Assembly: GCF_910583865.1 (NCBI RefSeq) | Contig: NZ_CAJTYX010000002.1 | Location: forward strand, 62,001-126,000 | Direction of reading: 5' to 3' | Source: an uncultured Muribaculum sp. | GTDB taxonomy: Bacteria; Bacteroidota; Bacteroidia; Bacteroidales; Muribaculaceae | Length of the DNA stretch: 64,000 nucleotides | Shown: positions 1-7,771 of the stretch, piece after piece | How the letters are laid out: every line of letters starts with the position of its first letter | Position numbering within the stretch: position 1 is the stretch's first letter | Made by a program: the position numbers and the translations under genes | Notes under the pieces: model-generated | Databases searched by the model: none | Seen by the model: the letters and a program-made list of their open reading frames with translations, nothing else | What the model was told of the DNA's origin: nothing

Positions 1-1
1 A

Positions 2-1213
2 GACCATAATATACCGACACAACATCAGGATTGCCCGATTGCAGATCCCGTGTCGCGCAACCAGGTGGAAACGTTAAGGCGCAATGCCGCCGAATTCGGT
101 ATCGACATTTTCGATATCGGACATGAGCGCAACGGCATCATCCATGTGATAGGCCCTGAGAACGCTCTTACATTGCCCGGATACACCATAGTCTGCGGCG
201 ACAGCCATACCTCGACGCATGGTGCATTTGGAGCCGTGGCTTTCGGCATAGGTACCTCGGAAGTGGAGATGGTGCTTGCCTCGCAATGCATATTGCAACC
301 AAAGCCCAAATCGATGCGCATAACGATTGACGGCAACCTGCGCCCGGGAGTAACGGCCAAGGACGTGGCCCTTTATGTCATAGCCCGAATGACTACTTCC
401 GGTGCCACGGGCTATTTCGTGGAATATGCCGGAGAGGTGGTGCGCGATATGTCGATGGAAGAGCGTATGACGCTATGCAACCTGTCGATAGAGATGGGCG
501 CTCGTGGAGGCATGGTCGCTCCCGACGAAACCACGTTCGCCTATCTCAAAGGACGCGACTTCGCTCCTAAGGGTGAGGCTTGGGACAAGGCCGTGGCTTA
601 TTGGCGCACGCTTCCGACCGATGCAGATGCCGTGTTTGACGCCGAGGTACGTTTTGACGCTGCCGATATCGAGCCTCGGCTGACGTTCGGTACGAACCCG
701 GGTATGGGTATAGGCATCTCGGAGTCTGTGCCTGCCAATCCCGGAAAGAATGACGCGGAGCGTGCCGGATATACACGTTCATTGCGCTATATGGGTTTTG
801 AAGAGGGGGAAAAATTGACCGGTACGCGTGTCGACTATATTTTTGTCGGGAGCTGTACCAACGGTCGTTTTGAGGATTTCCGTCTATTCGCCGATATGGT
901 GAAAGGGAAGAAAAAAGCTCCGGGAGTCATCGTATGGCTTGTGCCCGGAAGCCGCAAGGTGATGGAGCAGTTGCGCCGTGCCGGAATCGACAAGACGCTC
1001 GCGGAAGCGGGCTTCGAGCTTCGGGAACCGGGGTGTTCGGCATGTCTGGCTATGAACGACGATAAGGTCGCGCCGGGTAAATTGTGTGTCTCCACTTCCA
1101 ACCGCAATTTTGAAGGTAGGCAAGGCCCCGGGTCGCGTACCATACTTGCAGGGGTGCCTCTGGCAGCCGCTGCGGCTCTGACCGGATATATCACGGATCC
1201 ACGGACAATATAA
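2..1213 (+). CDS. leuC: 3-isopropylmalate dehydratase large subunit (5' end missing)
   Basis: Large subunit of isopropylmalate isomerase, which converts 2- to 3-isopropylmalate in leucine synthesis together with LeuD. The reading frame is open from base 2 (DHNIPTQ...), so the true start lies upstream of the window; about 60 of the usual ~465 residues are missing. The three cysteines that hold the 4Fe-4S cluster are visible: one in GSCTNGR (codon at 854) and two in PGCSAC (codons at 1034 and 1043). The [10 protein letters not shown] substrate-site segment is intact. It is followed 13 nt later by leuD and then leuB, so this is a leu operon. In the Bacteroides operons I know, leuA-type genes lie next to these; none is visible here, and any copy would have to be upstream. 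Confidence 0.97.
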   Translation, partial: DHNIPTQHQDCPIADPVSRNQVETLRRNAAEFGIDIFDIGHERNGIIHVIGPENALTLPGYTIVCGDSHTSTHGAFGAVAFGIGTSEVEMVLASQCILQPKPKSMRITIDGNLRPGVTAKDVALYVIARMTTSGATGYFVEYAGEVVRDMSMEERMTLCNLSIEMGARGGMVAPDETTFAYLKGRDFAPKGEAWDKAVAYWRTLPTDADAVFDAEVRFDAADIEPRLTFGTNPGMGIGISESVPANPGKNDAERAGYTRSLRYMGFEEGEKLTGTRVDYIFVGSCTNGRFEDFRLFADMVKGKKKAPGVIVWLVPGSRKVMEQLRRAGIDKTLAEAGFELREPGCSACLAMNDDKVAPGKLCVSTSNRNFEGRQGPGSRTILAGVPLAAAAALTGYITDPRTI

Positions 1214-1226
1214 AAAGCGTATTGAA

Positions 1227-1823
1227 ATGGACGAGAAGATAACAGTTATAACTTCCACGGCTGTGCCTCTGCCGGTGGAGAATGTAGATACCGACCAGAT
1301 TATTCCGGCACGTTTCCTTAAGGCCACATCGCGTGAAGGATTCGGCGACAATCTGTTTCGCGACTGGCGCTTCGACAAGGAAGGGAACAAGGTCGAAAGT
1401 TTCGTTCTGAACGACCCGCGCTACTCGGGATGCATACTTATTGCCGGGAAGAATTTCGGCAGTGGATCGTCGCGTGAGCATGCCGCCTGGGCAATTCACG
1501 ATTATGGTTTCCGGGTGGTGGTGTCGAGCTTTTTCGCCGATATCCACAAGAACAATGAATTAAATAATTTCGTTCTCCCGGTAGTGGTGAGCGAGGATTT
1601 CCTTCGTGAGCTTTTCAACACGGTACATGCCGATCCCAAAGCTGAATTGCGGGTGGATTTGCCGCAGCAGACCATCACTAACCTGTCGACGGGCCGGTGG
1701 GAGCATTTTGATATTAATCCGTACAAGAAGCATTGCCTGCTCAACGGCCTTGACGACATATCCTATCTGCTTTCCCGCAAGAGTGATACCGAGAAGTATG
1801 AGCGTGATGCCGACCATTATTAA
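1227..1823 (+). CDS. leuD: 3-isopropylmalate dehydratase small subunit
   Basis: Small subunit that completes the LeuC active site by forming the swivelling domain. It is 198 residues, normal for the family. The family signature [15 protein letters not shown] is at residues 74-88, and the N-terminal [13 protein letters not shown] segment at about 19-31 is typical. It starts 13 nt after leuC and is followed after 47 nt by leuB; that short gap contains a small imperfect hairpin (1835-1851). Function in leucine synthesis is firm from motif and context. Confidence 0.97.
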   Translation: MDEKITVITSTAVPLPVENVDTDQIIPARFLKATSREGFGDNLFRDWRFDKEGNKVESFVLNDPRYSGCILIAGKNFGSGSSREHAAWAIHDYGFRVVVSSFFADIHKNNELNNFVLPVVVSEDFLRELFNTVHADPKAELRVDLPQQTITNLSTGRWEHFDINPYKKHCLLNGLDDISYLLSRKSDTEKYERDADHY

Positions 1824-1834
1824 GTCATCTAAAA

Positions 1835-1851
1835 GATTGTTTAAAACAGTC
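1835..1851. repeat. Small imperfect palindrome between leuD and leuB
   Basis: GATTGTTTAAAACAGTC can fold as a 6-bp hairpin with one G-U pair. It resembles the GTTTTTAAACAAC-type palindromes found elsewhere in the window (2929-2943, 3769-3797, 59632-59661). It sits inside an operon, so a full terminator role is unlikely. Confidence 0.4.
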
Positions 1852-1870
1852 ACTAAATAATTTCGAGCCT

Positions 1871-2914
1871 ATGAATTTTAAGATAGCCGTATTGCCCGGT
1901 GACGGCATTGGCCCCGAGATATCCGCACAAGGTGTACTTGTGATGAAGAAAACGTGTGAGCGCTTCGGCCATACCGTAGAGTTCGCCTATGGCCTTGTGG
2001 GCGCTAATGCGATAGACAATGTCGGTGATCCTTTCCCGGAGCAGACCTATAAGCTGTGTCGCGACAGCGACGCAGTGCTTTTTTCCGCGGTAGGCGATCC
2101 CAGGTATGACAATGACCCCGATGCGAAGGTGCGTCCCGAACAGGGTCTCCTGGCCATGCGCAAGAAACTCGGACTCTTTGCCAACATCAGGCCGGTGAAT
2201 ACCTTTCCGAGCCTTCTCGACAAGTCGCCTCTACGGGCTGACATAATCCGTGGCGCGGACTTCGTTTGCATACGCGAGCTTACCGGCGGCATGTATTTCG
2301 GCAAGAAGCATGAGGGGGACGACGAGGCGTGGGACACCAACTTCTACACCCGCCATGAGGTGGAGCGCATACTGCGTGTCGGATATGAATATGCCCGCAA
2401 ACGTCGCCGTCATCTCACTGTAGTCGACAAGGCCAACGTTCTTGCATCGTCGCGCTTATGGCGCAAGATTGCTAAAGAGATGGCTACCGAATATCCCGAT
2501 GTGGAAACCGATTTCATGTATGTAGACAATGCGGCCATGCGTATGATACAGGATCCGTGTTTCTTCGATGTGATGGTGACAGAGAACACTTTCGGTGATA
2601 TCCTTACCGATGAAGGCTCTGTAATCTCCGGCTCGATGGGATTGCTCCCGTCAGCGTCTACCGGAGAATCCACACCTGTGTTCGAGCCTATTCACGGATC
2701 ATGGCCCCAGGCCAAGGGACTTGGTATTGCCAACCCTGTGGCTCAGATCCTTTCAGTGGCGATGCTGTTCGAGTATTTCGATCTGAAGGAGGAAGGTGCC
2801 GCCATACGTTCGGCTGTTCAGGCATCGCTTGATAAAGGTATCACGACTCCGGATCTTTCGACTCCCGGCTATAAGACTTATGAAGTGGGGCAGTGGATTG
2901 CCGACCGGATATGA
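1871..2914 (+). CDS. leuB: 3-isopropylmalate dehydrogenase
   Basis: NAD-dependent oxidative decarboxylation of 3-isopropylmalate, the last dedicated leucine step before transamination. It is 347 residues, the normal length. It begins with [14 protein letters not shown], has the substrate loop ELTGGMYFG at about 136-144, and has the metal and NAD segments [15 protein letters not shown] and [10 protein letters not shown] followed by EPIHGSWP. Last gene of the visible leu cluster; the next gene begins about 190 nt downstream after a predicted new promoter. Confidence 0.97.
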   Translation: MNFKIAVLPGDGIGPEISAQGVLVMKKTCERFGHTVEFAYGLVGANAIDNVGDPFPEQTYKLCRDSDAVLFSAVGDPRYDNDPDAKVRPEQGLLAMRKKLGLFANIRPVNTFPSLLDKSPLRADIIRGADFVCIRELTGGMYFGKKHEGDDEAWDTNFYTRHEVERILRVGYEYARKRRRHLTVVDKANVLASSRLWRKIAKEMATEYPDVETDFMYVDNAAMRMIQDPCFFDVMVTENTFGDILTDEGSVISGSMGLLPSASTGESTPVFEPIHGSWPQAKGLGIANPVAQILSVAMLFEYFDLKEEGAAIRSAVQASLDKGITTPDLSTPGYKTYEVGQWIADRI

Positions 2915-2928
2915 TTGGAACATAAGAT

Positions 2929-2943
2929 GTTGTTAAAAACAAC
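2929..2943. repeat. Short palindrome after leuB
   Basis: GTTGTTAAAAACAAC is a perfect 6-bp inverted repeat with a 3-nt centre, followed by CACCTCTAAA. It lies 15 nt after the leuB stop and may be a weak 3'-end signal. It belongs to the short palindrome family described in the findings. Confidence 0.45.
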
Positions 2944-2956
2944 CACCTCTAAACGA

Positions 2957-2964
2957 TATATTTG
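2957..2964 (+). promoter_or_regulatory. Predicted -7 box for the outer-membrane barrel gene
   Basis: TATATTTG matches the Bacteroidetes TAnnTTTG box. It predicts transcription from about 2970 and a leader of roughly 140 nt before the gene at 3108, containing the hairpin at 3037-3072. Only the consensus match supports it. Confidence 0.45.
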
Positions 2965-3036
2965 GCATTATAGGCCTATTCGTTGGGCTTTATGTCAACG
3001 GATATAACTATTTTGCTTTTGCATACGTTATAATAA

Positions 3037-3072
3037 CGAAGCCATTCTGACCGATGTGCCGGAATGGCTTCG
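3037..3072. repeat. 11-bp perfect inverted repeat in the leader of the barrel gene
   Basis: CGAAGCCATTC (3037-3047) pairs perfectly with GAATGGCTTCG (3062-3072) around a 14-nt loop. An A-rich stretch rather than a T-run follows on the + strand. It could be a Rho-independent-like terminator for leuB lacking the U tract, or a leader hairpin for the gene at 3108. Confidence 0.55.
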
Positions 3073-3107
3073 ATATTAAAAAAGACACTCTAAATTCAAG
3101 TAGAGAA

Positions 3108-3773
3108 ATGATGAAACGTATTGCATTCGCGGCACTCGCACTATCGATGGCAGCTGGCGCTTCGGCTCAGTATTATGAACTCGCCAACCAGCTTCCGCAA
3201 CTGTTGCGTCCGGCTCTTTCGGGTTCGTGGCAGTATAAGGGATTCGTCGATGCCTCCGCGCTGGCCGGGATAGGGAGCAGCCGGGCCAACATTTTGAGCG
3301 TGTCTACATCACAGGGATTTCAGTACACCTCATGGTTTTATATGGGTGTCGGATTGGGTGTGGATGTGGCATTCTCGAACTACGACGGGTCGTTGTCGCG
3401 TTCCGATGTGCCGGGGTATTGGGAGCACGGTGCCAATAAGACCGGAGCGATGTTGCCATTGTTCACAGACTTCCGTTTCACGTTTGGTGGAGCACAGAAT
3501 GCATTGTCGGCTTATTTCGACTTGCGTATTGGTGCTACATTCCTTTTGGGCAACAATTATCTGGAGTTTGACAACGGTTATCTGTCAAACAACGGCCAGT
3601 TCTATCTGAGACCGTCGCTTGGCATGCGTTTCCCGGTAAACTCCTCCAACTCAAAGCAGGCTGTCGACCTTGGCATCACATACCAGTTGATCACATCGGC
3701 CAACAACTATACATGGACCGGACGTACGATGACACTGAACGCTCTCGGCCTGACAATCGCCTACGAATGGTAG
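3108..3773 (+). CDS. Outer-membrane beta-barrel family protein
   Basis: Predicted 221-residue protein with a clear signal peptide (MMKRIAFAALALSMAAGASA, cut before QYYEL). The mature part shows alternating aromatic and hydrophobic strands (FRFTFGG, YFDLRIGATFLLG, QFYLRPSLGMRFPV, DLGITYQLI) and ends on a strand finishing in Trp (LGLTIAYEW), as in small outer-membrane barrels. An in-frame ATG exists at 3054, but it would put 18 polar residues ahead of the signal peptide and would lie within the hairpin, so 3108 is chosen. Exact function is unknown; Bacteroidales encode many such porin-like proteins. The stop codon lies within a hairpin that probably ends the transcript. Confidence 0.8.
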   Translation: MMKRIAFAALALSMAAGASAQYYELANQLPQLLRPALSGSWQYKGFVDASALAGIGSSRANILSVSTSQGFQYTSWFYMGVGLGVDVAFSNYDGSLSRSDVPGYWEHGANKTGAMLPLFTDFRFTFGGAQNALSAYFDLRIGATFLLGNNYLEFDNGYLSNNGQFYLRPSLGMRFPVNSSNSKQAVDLGITYQLITSANNYTWTGRTMTLNALGLTIAYEW

Positions 3774-3797
3774 TTTAAAGGATGTTTTTAAACTACC
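3769..3797. terminator. Hairpin over the stop codon of the barrel gene
   Basis: GGTAGTTTAAA (3769-3779) pairs with TTTAAACTACC (3787-3797), an 11-bp perfect stem with a 7-nt loop. It lies between the barrel gene (+) and a glycosyltransferase gene (-) that converge here, so it could serve either strand. It lacks a long T-run and belongs to the palindrome family in the findings. Confidence 0.55.
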
Positions 3798-3832
3798 TCA
3801 AATAGCTGACAGGGCAGACTCGTTGCGGCACT

Positions 3833-4759
3833 CTATATGAACGGTCGGAGCAGATAGTGTATGCCCCGGCCTCCGTGGCGTGTGTAGGCATATGCCGCAT
3901 GCAACAGCATGCGTTGACGTGCCGAAAGTGTGCGCCTCATCACTTCATCATACAGGCGCGAGGCTTCCGGACTTTTTTCGCGGGCATAAAGGGCTGCAAG
4001 GACAATTCTCCGTAGTTCGAGCCAACGTAATTCCCGCATGAGTCCGTGGCGGCGGAGGGTGGCCTCGCAGCAATCGATGGCGTGCTCCCATTTGGCGGCT
4101 CCTGAGGAATAGTCGGTGCCGGTGATTGATTTGGTTTGCTCTACGACGAGCACTGTAGGATCGCCCTGTAGTTTCACGGTGCGTGGATTCATGGCGGCGA
4201 GACGCATGCCTGTCTCGTAGTCGTTCCATCCCATTACGCTTGCATCCCAAGAGCCGGCATGTCGGAAAAAATCTGTGCGCACTGCATAGCGTTGTGTGGC
4301 GAATATGGCATTGAACATGTTGCGGAACATCAAATCGCGGTCGGCGAATACTCTCCTTGATTCCGTTCCGTCAAGTTGCCTGACAGCCACGTCCCAGCCT
4401 ATTATGTCGGCATCGGGGAAATCATTGATGGCTTTTATTATCCTGTTGAGATGTCCCTCGAGCATTAGGTCGTCGGAGTCGAAAAACATCACCCAGGGAG
4501 AGTCCACCTCGCGTAGTCCCCTGTTGCGCGCTGCGGCAGCTCCCGGCATGGTCTCTTGCAACACGGTGACGCAGCCGCCTTTGGCGTTACGTGCGTCGGC
4601 CCATTCCTTCAGCACGTTAAAGCTGCCGTCGCTGCTGTTGTTGTCGACCAATATCATGGGACACATCAATCCTTGTCGCTCAAGCGACTCCAATGTCGCC
4701 CCGACAATCCTTTCCCGGTCATGTACCGGAATAACCACCGTCAGTACCGATTCCATCAT
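3833..4759 (-). CDS. Family 2 glycosyltransferase
   Basis: Inverting sugar transferase of the GT-A fold, 308 residues. It begins TVVIPVHDRERIVGATLESL, carries the nucleotide-sugar site VDNNSSDGS and the metal-binding FFDSDD at about residues 93-98. No membrane anchor is obvious, so it probably works at the inner face of the inner membrane. Last gene of a four-gene run; only 4 nt separate it from the upstream glycosyltransferase. Its GC content is like the chromosome average, unlike its two AT-rich upstream neighbours. Substrate cannot be told from sequence; lipopolysaccharide or capsule assembly is the likely setting. Confidence 0.88.
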   Translation of the reverse strand: MMESVLTVVIPVHDRERIVGATLESLERQGLMCPMILVDNNSSDGSFNVLKEWADARNAKGGCVTVLQETMPGAAAARNRGLREVDSPWVMFFDSDDLMLEGHLNRIIKAINDFPDADIIGWDVAVRQLDGTESRRVFADRDLMFRNMFNAIFATQRYAVRTDFFRHAGSWDASVMGWNDYETGMRLAAMNPRTVKLQGDPTVLVVEQTKSITGTDYSSGAAKWEHAIDCCEATLRRHGLMRELRWLELRRIVLAALYAREKSPEASRLYDEVMRRTLSARQRMLLHAAYAYTRHGGRGIHYLLRPFI

Positions 4760-4763
4760 AACT

Positions 4764-5777
4764 CTAAATTCGATTATTCAACGTATTGAATATATGCCAT
4801 AAGAGAGAGTTGCATGTGAGAATGATGGCAAGCCTTGTTTTCAATTTTATGGGAAATTTATAGGATGATATAAGTTTAATACATTTATTACGACGTTTTT
4901 TATCAAAAGAATGAATTGCCTGCATTAAGATATAGTGTAACGAAGTAGTATAGTAGTTTTTAAGTTCGGATTGATTTATATTTAATGCAGTTGCGATGTA
5001 GTGGTTATGTAGAATTGCACCGTAATAGAAGTCAAAAGTTTTGCTATAATTCTCTGCTGAAGATAAGGTTTTTCCTCCGATACTATAGTGCATTGTTACT
5101 TCTGGAATGAATGCTGCATCTCCTGAGGCGAGTAGGGCACAGATAGCAGAAACATCTTCACAGGTCCATTCCGTTGATACAAAGAATGTCTGATCTTTAC
5201 GATAACGCTCCAACAAACAAGATTTACGAAACATGTAAGTGCATGAGTGTACTAAGACCGGGGCTTTCCTTTGTAGATATGCTTTTAAAAGGATTCGACC
5301 GTTTATCCGTGGTTGTTGGTATTCAGTTTTATCAAAAGCTTTGTCTTGTGGAGTTAATTCCTTAGATATTACATTTTCATACATCCAATTGGTATGTACT
5401 ATTGATACCAATGGTTCATTTTTGAGAATGTCGTATTGCTTTTGTAGTTTTGTATCAGTAACCCAGTAATCGTCTCCGGCACAATCCGCTACATATTCTC
5501 CCCTACATGCTATTATACAGTCATAATAGTTTCTTACGACACCTTTATTATGGTCATTATGAATAAATTTGATTATATCGGGATATTTGTGGTAATATTC
5601 CATGCAGATTTTCGGAGTATTGTCGTTTGATGCGTCATCACCGATAACTATCTCGAACTTAAAATCGCATTTCTGCATCAGTATCGAATCCAAAGTTCTT
5701 CTAATTGTAGATTCTTGGTTATAAGTTAATACTATAATAGATACTTTTGGGATTATTGATTCCATTCGTCTATCCAT
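4764..5777 (-). CDS. Family 2 glycosyltransferase (AT-rich gene)
   Basis: GT-A sugar transferase of 337 residues. It shows SIIVLTYNQESTIRRTLDSI at the N-terminus, IGDDASNDNT as the nucleotide-sugar site and CAGDDYW as the metal-binding motif. Translation may start at Met1 or at Met5 (5765); the family core starts a few residues later, so both are possible. The gene is visibly AT-rich compared with the rest of the window, as is the upstream gene, which suggests acquisition by transfer. The donor and acceptor sugars are unknown. Confidence 0.88.
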   Translation of the reverse strand: MDRRMESIIPKVSIIVLTYNQESTIRRTLDSILMQKCDFKFEIVIGDDASNDNTPKICMEYYHKYPDIIKFIHNDHNKGVVRNYYDCIIACRGEYVADCAGDDYWVTDTKLQKQYDILKNEPLVSIVHTNWMYENVISKELTPQDKAFDKTEYQQPRINGRILLKAYLQRKAPVLVHSCTYMFRKSCLLERYRKDQTFFVSTEWTCEDVSAICALLASGDAAFIPEVTMHYSIGGKTLSSAENYSKTFDFYYGAILHNHYIATALNINQSELKNYYTTSLHYILMQAIHSFDKKRRNKCIKLISSYKFPIKLKTRLAIILTCNSLLWHIFNTLNNRI

Positions 5778-5798
5778 GAACTTAGCAGACTCTGAAAA

Positions 5799-6602
5799 TT
5801 AGTTAGATTTAACCTGTAGGCGAAGTGCTTTGAATGCGCCTTTTATCCAATTTGCAATATAATTGTATCTTGGAATGTTTTTTTCTCTAACGGCATGGGC
5901 AAGCATGCGTAAAGGCCAAGATAAAGGGTGGATATAAATAAAGACAGCTCCTTTTGTCTGGATATAACAAGGATTATATTGGTTTCTTTCTGATGTTGTT
6001 TCTCCGGCATTATGCGTGCAAATCGTGTGGGGGAAATATATTGCTCTTAGATTGAGTTTCTTGCAGTCATTAAGAAATATATCTTCCTCGCCCGCAATGA
6101 ATGTACCACTACCACATCCAAAATATTTGTTGAATTTCAAACTCGACAGATAGTTTCCATTGCGAATGCCTATCTCAATAGATGAAACATAGTATCCTTT
6201 CGGTGGATTCCAAAGGTTGAATGAACTGTCAGGATAGTTCTTTCCGCAAAATGCGGAATTATAGCGGAATGCAATTATGTCATAATCGGGATTGGCTTCG
6301 AAAGTATCGATGACGCTTTTAAGTTGCGGAACAGTATAATCTACATCGTCATCACTGACAAGGAGGATTGGAGCCGTGGCTTTCGACAGCAGATAATTCC
6401 GGTTCTTAGACAAGCCTTTTGTTGCATGAGGAAATATCTTGAAATCCGGGCGTTTTAGTTCTTCCGGTATGGCGCAGTCGTTATCGCCGGTCTGCCATCC
6501 GATAAGATATTCCACTTCCGGTACAGACGGATGCAGAGATTTGGCCGTCCTCTTGATTCCGTCTGCATCGTAAGTGCATATCATTACTTGAAGTTTGACC
6601 AT
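5799..6602 (-). CDS. Glycosyltransferase, GT-A fold (AT-rich gene)
   Basis: Predicted 267-residue transferase starting MVKLQVMICTYDADGIKRTA. The chain LLVSDDDVDYT at about residues 88-98 supplies the metal-binding DDD. GCGSGTFIAGEEDIFLNDC further on looks like the acceptor-side ED motif of such enzymes. The frame is open a further 59 codons upstream, but that stretch is Arg/Pro/His-rich and overlaps the thioredoxin-like gene, so the ATG at 6602 is chosen. It starts 17 nt after that gene and is 21 nt ahead of the next glycosyltransferase. The base composition is AT-rich apart from its first codons. Confidence 0.82.
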   Translation of the reverse strand: MVKLQVMICTYDADGIKRTAKSLHPSVPEVEYLIGWQTGDNDCAIPEELKRPDFKIFPHATKGLSKNRNYLLSKATAPILLVSDDDVDYTVPQLKSVIDTFEANPDYDIIAFRYNSAFCGKNYPDSSFNLWNPPKGYYVSSIEIGIRNGNYLSSLKFNKYFGCGSGTFIAGEEDIFLNDCKKLNLRAIYFPHTICTHNAGETTSERNQYNPCYIQTKGAVFIYIHPLSWPLRMLAHAVREKNIPRYNYIANWIKGAFKALRLQVKSN

Positions 6603-6619
6603 TGCGCCTGACGCGATAT

Positions 6620-7714
6620 TTAGAAGCGGGGTGAGAGGATGGTGGGGAGAGTGGAGGGGTCGAGGACGCGGTCGGCTATCTGGCCGTCGGCGATGATGAA
6701 GGTGGTTGGAAGCGACTGCACGTTGTAGTTCAGCAGTGTCTGGGCATCTTGTGTAGAGGGATGGTAGACCGTGAGCCACGGGAGGTTATTGGCCGATTTC
6801 TTCCATTGGAATTCGTCGTCGTCGAAAGCAACCTGATATATCTCAAGGCCTCGGTCGTGGTAGCGACGGTAGGCATCGGCGAGAAGGGCATTGTAGGCCG
6901 TGGAACCTTCGGCGGTATAGGCCGTGAAGCTCAGAAGCACAACTTTGTTGCCGTTGACGGCATCAGACAGTGTGAGCGTGTCGCCCTTCTGGTTCGTGAG
7001 GGCGATATCAAAGTAGGCAAGTTCGGTAGCATGTATGGTGTCGGCGGGAGTACCTGCCGACGGATTCATGGCAACGCGGTTTGCGAGATACAATTGTTTG
7101 AGGTAGGATGTGCGAGGATCATCGGGGCGCTGCTGCGTATAGGCGTTGGCCACCGCACCTATCACGCGGTTGTCGGAGCGCACGGAGGGGTTGAACAGAT
7201 ATTGTCCGTTGATCTGCTTGGAAATGATGTAGTATGATACTATTCCGGCAGGATCGGCAAGGATGGTCTGGGCGAGTTCGCGCTTAAGAACCGAGTCGGT
7301 GAGTGCTTTCTGAGCGCCTTTCGCGGTTACGGCTTCTCTGAGCCGTCGGTCGACATCCATCATTGCTTGTGCTCCCGGTGTTCCCTCAATCGTATAGGAG
7401 GAGTCAAATGCGCTGTCGGAAGCGGTTATGTTGATTGTCTCGATGCTGTCGACCGGAAAATATATGCTGCGGCCTCCTAAAGTCAGACGGTACACGTCGG
7501 GGCGGCCGAGTGCGGGGTGCGAGTAGTCGAAACGTCCGTTCTTTCCTGTGGTTATGGTATCGAGAGTATACCAGCGTCCGTTGTCGGATGCCTGTACAAG
7601 AATCTCCTTGTCGGCTCCCCCTTCGAGAACGCCTTTCACATGCCATTCATTGTTGCTGCATGCTGCAGCAATGAGTAGGAGAGATGCGCCGGTGGCGATA
7701 GATAGATGTTTCAT
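6620..7714 (-). CDS. Thioredoxin-fold lipoprotein lacking the CxxC motif
   Basis: 364-residue exported protein. The N-terminus MKHLSIATGASLLLIAAACS has a lipobox (IAAAC) that makes Cys19 the likely lipidated residue. Residues about 25-130 resemble the DUF4369-type beta domain often fused to TlpA-like thioredoxin domains in Bacteroidetes. The C-terminal part has the thioredoxin fold signature with a cis-Pro segment (SLPTTFII), but where the redox CxxC should be the sequence reads SFTAYTAEGS. It therefore should not do thiol-disulfide exchange and may be a structural or binding protein. It lies directly upstream of three glycosyltransferases. Confidence 0.75.
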   Translation of the reverse strand: MKHLSIATGASLLLIAAACSNNEWHVKGVLEGGADKEILVQASDNGRWYTLDTITTGKNGRFDYSHPALGRPDVYRLTLGGRSIYFPVDSIETINITASDSAFDSSYTIEGTPGAQAMMDVDRRLREAVTAKGAQKALTDSVLKRELAQTILADPAGIVSYYIISKQINGQYLFNPSVRSDNRVIGAVANAYTQQRPDDPRTSYLKQLYLANRVAMNPSAGTPADTIHATELAYFDIALTNQKGDTLTLSDAVNGNKVVLLSFTAYTAEGSTAYNALLADAYRRYHDRGLEIYQVAFDDDEFQWKKSANNLPWLTVYHPSTQDAQTLLNYNVQSLPTTFIIADGQIADRVLDPSTLPTILSPRF

Positions 7715-7771
7715 ATCTTTATATGGTGGAAAAGTAATGTTATTATATGTACTTTTTATTGAATTGAGCTG

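Noticed and set aside
6603..6779. N-terminal extension of the glycosyltransferase at 5799-6602
   Set aside because: The extra 59 residues are Arg/Pro/His-rich, overlap the thioredoxin-like gene, and precede the normal start of the fold.
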